From assembly GCA_943789135.1 (NCBI GenBank), contig CALSSY010000006.1:50507-114506 (forward strand): 64,000 bases of DNA, in the 5' to 3' direction. The position numbers were made by a program, and so were the translations under genes. How positions within the stretch are numbered: the first letter of the stretch is position 1; each line of letters begins with the position of its first letter. Below are positions 17,958-26,892 of this stretch, in pieces. Source of the DNA: an uncultured Bacteroidia bacterium. GTDB lineage: Bacteria; Bacteroidota; Bacteroidia; NS11-12g; UBA955. The notes under the pieces were generated by a model, which saw nothing but the letters and a program-made list of their open reading frames with translations, did no database searches and was not told the DNA's origin.

Positions 17958-19043
17958 TTAAACCTCTACAAACCATTTAATGATGCGCTCTGCTGCACGA
18001 CCATCCCATTTTTCGGGAATGCTGCCTTGCTTCCAATCTCCCGAAACCAACTGTGCCAGTGATTTCTGCAATGCCACGGGCTCGGTTCCAATCAGCTCAT
18101 TTGTTCCAATATCTACGGTTTCAGGTCGCTCCGTGCTATTGCGCATGGTGATACAGGGCACGCCCATCACCGTTGTTTCCTCGGTGATTCCACCTGAATC
18201 CGTAACTACCCCTTTTGCGTTTTTTACGAGATAATTAAATTCAAAATACGACAAAGGACCTGTTTTTATTACATTTTCCGGCTCAATTCCGAACTGTTCC
18301 ATGTTTTTCAACGTTCGCGGATGAACAGGAAATACCACTGGAATGTCCTTTAAGGATGTACGAATAGCCTTGAAGATCCCTTGCAATTGTTGCGCATCGT
18401 CTACATTCGAAGGCCGGTGCAACGTCATTACCACGTAATTCCCTACTTCTAAGCCCTCTTCCTTCCAAAGGGTAGGCGCATTTAAGTCGTTTTGATGATA
18501 CAACAGGGTATCTATCATGGTATTACCCACAAAGACAATTTTATCGTTTGTAACCCCTGAATCACGCAAATTGTTATTGGCCACTTCGGAAGTAGTAAAA
18601 AACACATCCGTTATTGAATCGGTCACCAATCTATTGATTTCCTCAGGCATTTTCCAATCGTTACTCCTGATTCCACCCTCAACATGTGCTACTTTTATAT
18701 GCAATTTCTTAGCTGTTATTGAACAAGCCAAAGTGCTATTCACATCGCCAACCACGATTACCCAATCGCAAGGATTCGCTAGAAGTTCCTTTTCAAATGC
18801 AATCATAATTGCCGCCGTTTGTTCGGCATGCGTGCCGCCACCACAATTCAGATTGGCGTGAGGATCGGGTATATTGAGCTGTTCGAAGAAAGAACCTGAC
18901 ATACTTTTGTCATAATGCTGCCCAGTATGAATTAAACGAAAATCAATATTCTTACCTTCAGATTTCGATTTATTAATCGCCCTAATAATTGGGGCAATTT
19001 TCATGAAATTAGGACGCGCGCCGGCCACTATGGTTAAAAGCAT
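17958..19043 (-). CDS. wecB: UDP-N-acetylglucosamine 2-epimerase (non-hydrolysing)
   Basis: 361 aa, the usual length. Interconverts UDP-GlcNAc and UDP-ManNAc for surface polysaccharide synthesis. Family motifs in order: GARPNFMK (8-15), HTGQHYD (39-45), GDVNST (99-104), HVEGGIRS (120-127), EEINR (134-138) and DSGGITEE (282-289). It follows the nonulosonic acid operon on the same strand after a 98-bp gap and has its own TAACTTTG element four bases before the ATG, so it is probably a separate transcription unit with HD downstream. Note that the legionaminic pathway itself uses a different (hydrolysing) epimerase, encoded at 24127-25239. Confidence 0.92.
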   Translation of the reverse strand: MLLTIVAGARPNFMKIAPIIRAINKSKSEGKNIDFRLIHTGQHYDKSMSGSFFEQLNIPDPHANLNCGGGTHAEQTAAIMIAFEKELLANPCDWVIVVGDVNSTLACSITAKKLHIKVAHVEGGIRSNDWKMPEEINRLVTDSITDVFFTTSEVANNNLRDSGVTNDKIVFVGNTMIDTLLYHQNDLNAPTLWKEEGLEVGNYVVMTLHRPSNVDDAQQLQGIFKAIRTSLKDIPVVFPVHPRTLKNMEQFGIEPENVIKTGPLSYFEFNYLVKNAKGVVTDSGGITEETTVMGVPCITMRNSTERPETVDIGTNELIGTEPVALQKSLAQLVSGDWKQGSIPEKWDGRAAERIIKWFVEV

Positions 19044-19047
19044 AGGG

Positions 19048-19055
19048 CAAAGTTA
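19048..19055 (-). promoter_or_regulatory. -7 promoter element TAACTTTG of wecB
   Basis: Exact TAnnTTTG match on the minus strand, with only CCCT between it and the ATG at 19043. This predicts a leaderless or nearly leaderless wecB transcript. Confidence 0.6.
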
Positions 19056-19141
19056 GGGAATGAATGTTAAACCTAAGGATTAACTAAAGTGTAATCCACT
19101 CAACTTAACTCTAAATATTAATTAATGTCAATTTTTGCCAT

Positions 19142-19915
19142 TTACTGATCTCCAGAATTAGAAGTATTTAACTCCTCATTACTCGCTAGTACGTAAATAT
19201 ACGGCGAGAAGAATCGATTCTTCAAACCAAGGATTTTATTTAACACTTTCCCGAAATACCAGGTTGCCTTAAAAAATATCTTAACCGCTAACCCTTGTTT
19301 GTCGTAATTCTCAAGCCAAATTGTAAATCCGCCAAAATAATCCGATTCCACGTATTGGAAGTTTTTATGAGCATCTCTAAGATATTCTGGACTCATGCAC
19401 GTTATGAAGTGCTTGTCGTAGTTTTCTCTATCAAAATTACGTTGGAACCAACCATTTAAACCCCTGAAATTTGGAATAATAATCAATAGCAAACCGTCTT
19501 CACTAAGAAACCGTTTATGACCTTCAAGAATTCTTGGAGTATCTTCAAAGTGTTCTATCAATCCAATAGAATAAACCAGATCGTATTTTGTTTCTGTTTT
19601 AAAATCGGTAAATACATCTAATTCCGTGGCCTGAATATCACCTTCCTTTAATCCGTTTGCAATTAGGAATTGACTGAATAATTCCTCATCGACAAAATAA
19701 TCCACCAGATCTGCCTTAATTCCATACTCTAGCTTCAAAAGGGCGCTAAATGTACCTGGGAATCCACCAACCTCGATGGCATTCTTAATATCCCTATCCT
19801 TGATTACTCGTTCAATAAGTGGTTTGAACAAACTTCTTCTATCAATGGGCTGTGAGAAAAGCCAAGGCTTTTTCAACCAATAATTCTTCCAAAATTCTCT
19901 ATCCGTTAATTCCAT
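19142..19915 (-). CDS. class I SAM-dependent methyltransferase
   Basis: 257 aa, cytoplasmic. SAM-binding motif I is AIEVGGFPGTF (residues 46-56), followed by an acidic strand end (ADLVDYF) and the post-motif DLVYSIGLIEHFED typical of class I methyltransferases. The acceptor is unknown. Position at the end of the nonulosonic acid operon, 5 bp after the candidate glycosyltransferase gene, suggests it methylates a sugar residue or the glycan; this is inference from context. Confidence 0.75.
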   Translation of the reverse strand: MELTDREFWKNYWLKKPWLFSQPIDRRSLFKPLIERVIKDRDIKNAIEVGGFPGTFSALLKLEYGIKADLVDYFVDEELFSQFLIANGLKEGDIQATELDVFTDFKTETKYDLVYSIGLIEHFEDTPRILEGHKRFLSEDGLLLIIIPNFRGLNGWFQRNFDRENYDKHFITCMSPEYLRDAHKNFQYVESDYFGGFTIWLENYDKQGLAVKIFFKATWYFGKVLNKILGLKNRFFSPYIYVLASNEELNTSNSGDQ

Positions 19916-19920
19916 ATTCT

Positions 19921-20811
19921 TTAATCTATATTGGCTAAACTTGAGCGTTTAAATGCATCTACATAGCCCCCCTCTGTTACATTGATGATTTCAACGCCAT
20001 TTCTTTCTGACAAGGACAACAGTGTCTCATATGATAAATGCACTTTTGCAAGTGAACTGAACAAAGCTGCAAGGGTCACCTTTTTAGAGGTTGCTAAGTC
20101 TATTAATTTCTGTTTTTTAACCTGTTCCTTGCCTTTATAAAAATGATCACCTTCGTCCCACAAGTAATTATCAGAATCTACCGAAATATTTAGATGAAAG
20201 GTGTGATCTAATCCCGAAACATAAACTTGATTAGGCTTTAACCAAATGGAAACGGCCATAGCTGCGTTAATCACATTTTGACTTTGTGGCATTCCGAGTT
20301 TCATTTTAAACAAGGCGGGTTTTAACCAACCATCAATAACGGTGTAATTATAAAATTGAAATCGAATATTGACTTTCGCCAATTTTTCTAAAATAAAAGA
20401 ACTCCGATATATATAAGGTACCCACACAACAATTGGCCAATCCGCATCCAAGATATTCAACCAAGTTTTATTAATCTCTCCTTGTGAATGCTCCCAATTC
20501 TCTTTTATACCAACCATAGGATGTTTTTTAGGATCCTGTAATATCTCTTCTGTAAAATTGAAAAATGCGCCATCTAAGAAAACATAATGTTCCGGTTTCA
20601 AATCAAAAAAGCGGTCGGTGATTGCAAATTTATTGACCACCATCAATTGCGCTGAATCACGTTTTTGACGTATTAAATCCCATTGTTGATTGATTGAAGG
20701 ACCATTCCCCAAAATCAATATGTTTTTTGCCCCAAACTGACTAAAATCTTTAAAAATTAAACCAAGAGAAGATTTAATTAATACTTTTAAAAGTGAAATA
20801 AGACTCTTCAT
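19921..20811 (-). CDS. GNGPS-motif protein, candidate nonulosonic acid glycosyltransferase (DUF115/GT42-like)
   Basis: 296 aa, no signal peptide. After a short hydrophobic start it reads NILILGNGPS (30-39), then VVNKFAI (58-64), YVFLD (76-80) and VYVSGLDHTFH (196-206). The GNGPS loop, the following N, and the G-x-D strand late in the protein are shared by the DUF115/MptE-like fold and by the Campylobacter GT42 sialyltransferases, which bind CMP-sialic acid. Neighbours make CMP-legionaminic acid (LegF) and flip a glycan (Wzx, 18 bp upstream), so transfer of the nonulosonic acid is a reasonable guess. It could instead be a glycan-processing enzyme. Family recognition is moderate; function is inferred from context. 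Confidence 0.55.
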   Translation of the reverse strand: MKSLISLLKVLIKSSLGLIFKDFSQFGAKNILILGNGPSINQQWDLIRQKRDSAQLMVVNKFAITDRFFDLKPEHYVFLDGAFFNFTEEILQDPKKHPMVGIKENWEHSQGEINKTWLNILDADWPIVVWVPYIYRSSFILEKLAKVNIRFQFYNYTVIDGWLKPALFKMKLGMPQSQNVINAAMAVSIWLKPNQVYVSGLDHTFHLNISVDSDNYLWDEGDHFYKGKEQVKKQKLIDLATSKKVTLAALFSSLAKVHLSYETLLSLSERNGVEIINVTEGGYVDAFKRSSLANID

Positions 20812-20829
20812 TTTAGCGGAACTTTAATA

Positions 20830-22317
20830 TTAGCGTATATACTTAAGAGTTTTATTCAACAAGGAAGATAGCTCTTCGGATACTTTCAAGAATCGAATGC
20901 AAATAAACGTTAGCATCAATAACCAGACAACTTTTAATACAGATTCAACCCATAAATTAGATATGAAGCCATTCAAATTCCAAAAAAAGATTAAACTTAC
21001 TAGCAAGAGTCCCAAACTGATCAATTGACGCAGATCTATAGGACTAAGTTTAAACTTCCATCTAACAATGATTACAGCAATAGAAATACTCACAAAAATT
21101 GTAACCATCGTAGCAAATGCAGCACCATTAATCCCGTAAACCGGAATCAACACATAGTTCAAATAAATTGCCAGAATAATATTAATAATAGCGCTCAGCA
21201 AACCAAAAAAATAATAGGGAGAATTGCTAATGATGGTAATTGCCCCAACGCCCCAACTCTCGACGAGCTTGGCTGTACCGATTAAATATACCACAAACAA
21301 ACATTCTCCATAAATTTCACCTTTAGGCATTAAATGGAAAAACAGCGGCATCAACGCTACAATAAATAAAAATACAACCACCGCTGAGAAGAACGCATTA
21401 TTGGCACTTTGTTTATAGAGTTTTTGCAAGGAACCATAATCCTCATTTTTCAAATGGGTCGAAATAATGGGACCTGAAACTTGTTGCATTGATCTTTTCG
21501 GAATTTCAATTAGTACAGCAAGATAAAAACCTATGCTATATACAGCCGTATCTACCATCCCCTTCGAAGATCCAATCATGAAGAAATCTATTTTATTGAT
21601 AATTAACAATGACAAAGAACTAAGGACCAGCCAGACATTGAAATTTATCATATCTTTTTTAAGCTCAGGTTTTGAATTTATAAAAGCCCAATTTGGTTTA
21701 AAATCTAATTTCATTGGCCGTATTACAAAAACATAATTCAAGATTGTATTCAGAGCAAAAACCAGAGATACATAAATACAAAAATCGATGAACGTAAACC
21801 ATTGTTTATAGTAAAGAAAAACCAGTAACAACAGGCCTGCACGAGTTAAAATCTCTCGAAAAAAATTTGTGGTCGTGATTTTTCCGTGATTGGCTGCTAT
21901 ATTTTCAAAAACGGTTTGATAAATACGGAATATAGCAACTAAGAAAATCGGAATGAAGATATACGAAAAGTATTGTTTATCTCGACTGAACCAATCAAAT
22001 AGTTTTTCCTCAAAAAAGAAGTACAATATCGAAACGAGAACCGATCCCAGAACGGTCAATAGTAAAACCAAGTATAAAAAGCCATTACTCTTATTATCCT
22101 CCCGAAAAAATGGATAAAATCTAATAATGGTTTGGCCAATTCCCAACAATCCAAAACCAGAAAGCAATGCTCCCAACTCTATTATCAATCTGAAAGCCCC
22201 TAATTCTTCTGGACTCAAAAAAAGAGGGAAAGCAAAAAGAATTGAAAATGCGCCAATTATCGTACCGATATAGGTATAGAAAGACGATATAATACTTTGG
22301 CGGATTATAATTCCCAC
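20830..22317 (-). CDS. Wzx-type polysaccharide flippase
   Basis: 495 aa with about 12-14 hydrophobic segments spread over the length, of the MATE/PST oligosaccharide flippase superfamily (N-terminus IIRQSIISSFYTYIGTIIGAFSIL typical). Such proteins move lipid-linked oligosaccharide units across the inner membrane. It lies in the nonulosonic acid locus, 96 bp after legF and 18 bp before the candidate glycosyltransferase gene, so it is the likely exporter of the locus glycan. No polymerase (Wzy) is in the window. Confidence 0.85.
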   Translation of the reverse strand: MGIIIRQSIISSFYTYIGTIIGAFSILFAFPLFLSPEELGAFRLIIELGALLSGFGLLGIGQTIIRFYPFFREDNKSNGFLYLVLLLTVLGSVLVSILYFFFEEKLFDWFSRDKQYFSYIFIPIFLVAIFRIYQTVFENIAANHGKITTTNFFREILTRAGLLLLVFLYYKQWFTFIDFCIYVSLVFALNTILNYVFVIRPMKLDFKPNWAFINSKPELKKDMINFNVWLVLSSLSLLIINKIDFFMIGSSKGMVDTAVYSIGFYLAVLIEIPKRSMQQVSGPIISTHLKNEDYGSLQKLYKQSANNAFFSAVVVFLFIVALMPLFFHLMPKGEIYGECLFVVYLIGTAKLVESWGVGAITIISNSPYYFFGLLSAIINIILAIYLNYVLIPVYGINGAAFATMVTIFVSISIAVIIVRWKFKLSPIDLRQLISLGLLLVSLIFFWNLNGFISNLWVESVLKVVWLLMLTFICIRFLKVSEELSSLLNKTLKYIR

Positions 22318-22413
22318 TTAGCAAAAATAGACATTAGTAATCAATTAACGGACTTAGTTGAATTGACCAGGAATATTACCTTTTTGAACCAATTCAATAT
22401 AAAAGGAAGTCAA

Positions 22414-23091
22414 TTATCGATTTAAAAGAGTTTCCGCCATTTCCCAATCAAAAGGCGTATCAATATCTATTGAATCTTGTTCACTCATTTCGTACTTGAT
22501 TTTATTCATACCCTCAATTCCAACTTCCAAAAATCGATCGGTACGAAAAATATAAATAGCACCATTTAGTTCCCAAACTACCGGGCAATCTTGCCGTCTT
22601 GTGTAATTACCGGATTTGCTTTTTTTCAAGATGCCGTGTTCTTCTTCAAAAAGATTGTAATATGGATTTTGTTTGGAGGCACTAACCGAGACTAACATTT
22701 CGGATTGATTTGTTTGGTAATTCGCCCAAGCCTCTTTTAGATGTGCGGCATTACGAAAAGGGGATGTCACCTGAAGCAGTATCACATGATCGGGGTATGT
22801 ACCGTTGAATTCTTTATAACGCTTTAGCTCATATTCAATAACCGCAGCAGTAGGGGTATCGTTTTGTGCCAAATGAGAAGGGCGCAATTTGGGTACAGAA
22901 ATACCCAATTCCTCCACCACCATCTTTATATCTTCCGAATCTGTACTAACAATAATTTCGTCGGCCGAGAAATTACCAATTGCGGCATCTATGGTATATT
23001 GAATTAAAGGTTTACCAGCCAATAACTTTATGTTTTTTCCTGGTATACCTTGAGAACCACCGCGGGCTGGAATCATTACACAAACACTCAT
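22414..23091 (-). CDS. legF: CMP-nonulosonate cytidylyltransferase (LegF/NeuA family)
   Basis: 225 aa. Activates a nonulosonic acid with CTP to CMP-sugar plus pyrophosphate. The nucleotide-binding signature IPARGGSQGIPGKNI is at residues 7-21. DEIIVSTDSEDI, ILLQVTSPFRN and a C-terminal DIDTPFDWEMAE block are all typical of acylneuraminate cytidylyltransferases. Start codon overlaps the ptmE-like stop by 4 bp (ATGA), so translation is coupled. Whether the substrate is legionaminic, pseudaminic or sialic acid cannot be read from this protein alone; LegB/LegC/PtmE neighbours favour legionaminic acid. Confidence 0.88.
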   Translation of the reverse strand: MSVCVMIPARGGSQGIPGKNIKLLAGKPLIQYTIDAAIGNFSADEIIVSTDSEDIKMVVEELGISVPKLRPSHLAQNDTPTAAVIEYELKRYKEFNGTYPDHVILLQVTSPFRNAAHLKEAWANYQTNQSEMLVSVSASKQNPYYNLFEEEHGILKKSKSGNYTRRQDCPVVWELNGAIYIFRTDRFLEVGIEGMNKIKYEMSEQDSIDIDTPFDWEMAETLLNR

Positions 23092-24134
23092 AACTTCAAT
23101 CCTGTAATGTCCCTTTGTGCTTTTTCAAAATCTTCGTGTCGGCCAATATCCAACCAATATCCCATAAAGGGATAAGAGACCACTTTTTTCCCAGATTTAA
23201 TTAATTCTTCCATTAAATCGGTTGCATTGAACACCTTATTCTTTGGTACCAACTCTGAAACCGATCTTTTCATAAGATAAATGCCCGCATTGGAATAATG
23301 GGTATAGGTGGGTTTCTCCTTAAATCCGGTTACGACCAAATTTTCGGTTTCCATTACCGCGTAGGGAATATTGACTTGATAAGGAATACAGGCAACAGCC
23401 AAATCTGCATCGTGTTCCTGAAAAAACAAATAAAAATCTTCAAAGTCAATAGTGGTAAGCAAGTCCGAATTCATCATCAATATATGATCGTGAACAAACT
23501 CATCCACTAAAGATAATGCACCGGCAGTTCCAAGTGGGGATTCTTCACTCACGTATTTAATGCGCATCGATTTATCTTCACCCTTTTCGAAGGTTGCTTT
23601 GATCTGTTCACCTAAATATCGAATAGAAATCCATACGTCGTCGATTCCAAAGTTATTCAACCTATCGATATTGTGTTCTAAAATTGGTTTATTACCAACC
23701 TTCAAAAGTGGTTTAGGTGTTTCATCCGTTAGAGGTCTAAGGCGTTCACCTCTGCCACCTGCCATAATGATAGCATCCACAGGCAAATAGGACTTCTGAC
23801 GTCGAAAATTTACTACATTGATAATCTGATTCTCCGTATTTATTACTGGGAAAATAGTAAAGAAGTTGTTCCTTAATGCTATGATCTCCTTAAGATTGTA
23901 ATTTCCCTGTTGGATGAATTTTGGATTGGGCTGTATAAATTTTGACAAATGATCTTCAAACCCCAATCCCTTTATAAAACCACGTCGTAAGTCTCCATCG
24001 GTAAGTGCTCCGATAAGTTTATTTTCATCATCAACCAAAAATATCACGGCATCTGCCGCTAATGTGTCTAGTTGTTTCAATGCATGTTTTACCGATATAT
24101 CGATATGGGCAATATGTCGTTTAAAATTATCCAA
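23088..24134 (-). CDS. ptmE: CBS-domain sugar-1-phosphate nucleotidyltransferase (PtmE-like)
   Basis: 348 aa. Residues 1-112 are a CBS-domain pair and residues 118-348 a nucleotidyltransferase with MAGGRGERLRPLTDETPKP (124-142). This CBS-NTP architecture matches Campylobacter PtmE, which makes GDP-glucosamine from glucosamine-1-phosphate at the start of the GDP-linked legionaminic acid pathway. It overlaps legG (8 bp) and legF (4 bp). CBS domains suggest nucleotide-dependent regulation. The partner enzymes PtmF and PtmA are not in the window, so the precursor must be supplied elsewhere. Specificity for GTP is inferred from the family. Confidence 0.8.
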   Translation of the reverse strand: MDNFKRHIAHIDISVKHALKQLDTLAADAVIFLVDDENKLIGALTDGDLRRGFIKGLGFEDHLSKFIQPNPKFIQQGNYNLKEIIALRNNFFTIFPVINTENQIINVVNFRRQKSYLPVDAIIMAGGRGERLRPLTDETPKPLLKVGNKPILEHNIDRLNNFGIDDVWISIRYLGEQIKATFEKGEDKSMRIKYVSEESPLGTAGALSLVDEFVHDHILMMNSDLLTTIDFEDFYLFFQEHDADLAVACIPYQVNIPYAVMETENLVVTGFKEKPTYTHYSNAGIYLMKRSVSELVPKNKVFNATDLMEELIKSGKKVVSYPFMGYWLDIGRHEDFEKAQRDITGLKL

Positions 24135-25239
24135 AATGTTGTTTGATGCGTTTGATTATTTCTTTAGAAGTATTCGGTTTAACATACAAATTTGAACCTG
24201 TCCAATTTGTGTGTATTAATTCATTAGTCTTTTCAATAATTATTTCAGCATTAAAAGGCACATGGATTACATTTTCTCCGCATAAACGACCCTTTTGACG
24301 ATCGCCAACATTCAGTACATATTTACCAAAACTGGCTGCCTCGATAAGTCCACTTGATGTATTTCCCAATAGTAAATTTACATGTTGCATTGCCGAAAAG
24401 TAAGATTGAGAACCGAAATTTTCAATAATTTTTACATTTTCAATTGATTTACCCAATTCATCGAACGAATTTCGGTAGAGTAAACCTGACGTATCCGCAT
24501 TCGGCATCGTGATGATAACTTGGTATTGATTTGATAGCACTTCAATTGCCTTCGTGATTTCCAAAACAAATATTTCGTTTTGCTTAAATCCAATCGTTTC
24601 AGGATGAACTGTAACCAAAATTGTATCTAAATTCAAGTCAATGTTCCATTTTTCAAAGAATTCTTCTCGGGTTAATAGAGGTAAAGATTGCAAATTTTCC
24701 AAACTTAAAGAACCTACATTATAAACCTCGATTGATTCTCCTTGGTGCAATTGTTTAACACGTTCCACAAAAGGTTCTGCCGATACAAAATGCAATGTAG
24801 ATGCCAAGGTTATACTGTGCCGGTAAATATTATCAATAGCTCCTAATGTGGTTTCCCCACCATGCAAATGCGCAATTTTAATCCCAAATGGAATTGATGC
24901 TGCTACTGCCGCCGCCATTTCAAACCTATCTCCCAAAGCGATTATCAAATCCAATTGCCTATTTGAATCTTCCCAATATTCGGCGAATTTATTTGCGGTT
25001 AAAGCATATGAACTTGATATACTAAAAGAACTGTCTCCGGGCAATAAGGAATCTATTTCCTTAAAAATTGGAAATCCATCATTACGTATTGCTTCAATGG
25101 TGTATCCATGTTGTTTAGAGAGGTGCGTTCCAAAAACGACCAACCCAAATTCGATATCTGCAGATTTTTGCAATTCTCTTAACAATGGCAAATAAATACC
25201 ATAATCTGCTCTCGAACTTGTTAATATAGCAATCCTCAT
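24127..25239 (-). CDS. legG: hydrolysing NDP-sugar 2-epimerase (LegG/NeuC family)
   Basis: 370 aa. Releases NDP and epimerises C2; in the legionaminic route it yields 2,4-diacetamido-2,4,6-trideoxymannose from an NDP-diacetylbacillosamine. Signatures: SSRADYGIY (8-16), GDRFEM (103-108), HLHGGE (124-129) and RHSIT (140-144), all characteristic of NeuC-type rather than WecB-type epimerases. Its first base is the last base of legI and its end overlaps ptmE by 8 bp. The choice between NeuC (UDP-GlcNAc) and LegG substrates rests on the LegB/LegC neighbours. Confidence 0.88.
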   Translation of the reverse strand: MRIAILTSSRADYGIYLPLLRELQKSADIEFGLVVFGTHLSKQHGYTIEAIRNDGFPIFKEIDSLLPGDSSFSISSSYALTANKFAEYWEDSNRQLDLIIALGDRFEMAAAVAASIPFGIKIAHLHGGETTLGAIDNIYRHSITLASTLHFVSAEPFVERVKQLHQGESIEVYNVGSLSLENLQSLPLLTREEFFEKWNIDLNLDTILVTVHPETIGFKQNEIFVLEITKAIEVLSNQYQVIITMPNADTSGLLYRNSFDELGKSIENVKIIENFGSQSYFSAMQHVNLLLGNTSSGLIEAASFGKYVLNVGDRQKGRLCGENVIHVPFNAEIIIEKTNELIHTNWTGSNLYVKPNTSKEIIKRIKQHFG

Positions 25240-26267
25240 TAACCTAGATCATTCAATGATAATTGATAATGTGCTGGAACATCGTGTAATAAAGTCTTCC
25301 CGATAATTTCATCTATCAACATTGGAGAAATTCCGTTTCCAGGTCTCAATGCAACCAATTCATCAGCACGAATACTCATTCCTTTTTGCAAAGCAATTCT
25401 TGTATGAAGACTTTTTCTTGCAACACTAATATTCTTTTTTTCACTCTCACTCGGTTCTTTTATACCCGATCCGCTGAGCGCTTTTTCAATATTTCGTATG
25501 CCCATAACCATCGCATTTAATTCATCCGGCTCAAGTGATGCTGCATGGTCAGGGCCCGGTAAATTGCGGTTCAAAGTAAAGTGCTTTTCTATCACACACG
25601 CACCAAGTGCAACCGCCGCAATGGGAACTTCGATGCCTAAAGTATGGTCGGAATAACCAACTTTTACACCCAATTCACGCGCTATATGATTCATAGCTAA
25701 AAGATTGACATCTTCCATTGGTGTTGGATACTCCGTATTACAATGTAATACCGTTATTCGTTCCTTTTCTAAGCCGGATCCTAGAATTACTTCGAGGGCA
25801 TCGTTTACTTCTTTCAAAGTGGCCATTCCCGTAGAGATTATAAGTTCCTTACCTTTAGTTGCAATATGCTGTAAGTAAGGTTTATTGGTTAATTCTCCGG
25901 AAGGAATTTTATAGAAAGGAATTTCAAAATTCTCGAGAAAATCTATACTATCCGTATCAAATCCGGTAGATAAGAATTTTATTCCTTTTTGCGAACATCT
26001 CTCAACTAGAATGGGATACCAATCGTCTTTTAATTCAAGATTTTTGAGCATTTCCATTTGAGAATCGCTTTCTCCTTTGGTATTGTTGATTTGATATTCT
26101 GCTTTTTTAGCAGCCTGATTGACTAATTTCTCTGCCTTAAACGTTTGAAACTTAACATAATCAGCTCCCGCCAAAGCTGCGCAATCGATAAGATCTAGGG
26201 CTTTATTCAAATCCCCGTTGTGATTGACACCTGCTTCAGCTATTATGATGACTTTGTTATTTTTCAT
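25239..26267 (-). CDS. legI: nonulosonic acid synthase (LegI/NeuB family)
   Basis: 342 aa. Condenses the six-carbon amino sugar with phosphoenolpyruvate to form the nine-carbon nonulosonic acid. N-terminal TIM barrel with IIAEAGVNHNGD (8-19), KFQTFKAE, HCNTEYPTP, and GYSDHTLGIEVPIAAVALGA, then a C-terminal SAF/antifreeze-like domain (about 285-342, VARKSLHTR ... LRPGNGISP), the standard NeuB layout. The ATG overlaps the TGA of the frameshifted neuD by 4 bp. LegI is chosen over NeuB because of the operon partners. Confidence 0.9.
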   Translation of the reverse strand: MKNNKVIIIAEAGVNHNGDLNKALDLIDCAALAGADYVKFQTFKAEKLVNQAAKKAEYQINNTKGESDSQMEMLKNLELKDDWYPILVERCSQKGIKFLSTGFDTDSIDFLENFEIPFYKIPSGELTNKPYLQHIATKGKELIISTGMATLKEVNDALEVILGSGLEKERITVLHCNTEYPTPMEDVNLLAMNHIARELGVKVGYSDHTLGIEVPIAAVALGACVIEKHFTLNRNLPGPDHAASLEPDELNAMVMGIRNIEKALSGSGIKEPSESEKKNISVARKSLHTRIALQKGMSIRADELVALRPGNGISPMLIDEIIGKTLLHDVPAHYQLSLNDLG

Positions 26268-26892
26268 AGTTTACGAACTGGGTTACCCACCCAAACACCC
26301 TTGTCTGTAATTGATTTTACAATAACCGCCCCTGCTCCCACTATCGCGTTCTGAACAAACCGTTTTGATTCTCCCGAATAACAGAATTTGCCCCAATAAA
26401 TGTAGCTGATCCAACATGTACATTTCCACACAAAACAGCGTTTGGCGCTATATGTACAAAATCATCAATGATACATTCATGTTCTATTGTAGCTTGACTA
26501 TTAATGATTACTCCTTTTTTAACATCGCATTGAGCATTCAATATGGCATTTTTCCCGATATAGGTAGAACCAGCAATACGCGCGGTTCTAGATATTTTAG
26601 CAGATGGATCCACTATAGTTAACTGATTTAAATTCAATTCTTCAAACAATCCAACTAATTTTTGTCGGGTAGAATTGTCCCCAATTGCAGGAAAAACAAA
26701 GTCGGAGTTCACGATCTGTTTTAGATCAACTTCACCCTCAAAACCCAAGTAGGGAATGTTATAAGGATTCCTTGTCGCTTCATTAAAATCAAAATATCCC
26801 CCAATTGAATATCCCGCATCTAATAAGGATTCAATTACCACAAAAGCGTGACCTGAATATCCAAAAATATATACCTTCTTAGATTCTGACAT
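26264..26892 (-). pseudogene. legH: NeuD/LegH-type sugar O/N-acetyltransferase, frameshifted near its 3' end
   Basis: The intact frame from ATG 26892 runs to an early stop at 26341 (183 aa). It has a Rossmann-like N-terminal domain (KVYIFGYSGHAFVVIESLL) and a left-handed beta-helix of hexapeptide repeats (IGKNAILNAQ, ATFIGANSVI). A missing base near 26360, inside the CAAAAC run, would restore ENQKRFVQNAIVGAGAVIVKS...GVWVGNPVRKL, ending at 26264 with a TGA that overlaps the legI ATG by 4 bp. The restored protein has 209 aa, the usual length. Such enzymes acetylate the C4 amine (LegH) or the sialic acid. The start overlaps legC by 14 bp. Either a real null or a sequencing deletion of one A; the latter seems more likely. 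Confidence 0.85.

Noticed and set aside
18517..18861. Open frame of 114 codons antisense to wecB
   Set aside because: It lies wholly inside a well conserved gene in the opposite direction and has no family motif or leader; a shadow frame.
24848..25195. Open frame of 115 codons antisense to legG
   Set aside because: Fully inside legG, with no recognisable domain; a shadow of codon bias.
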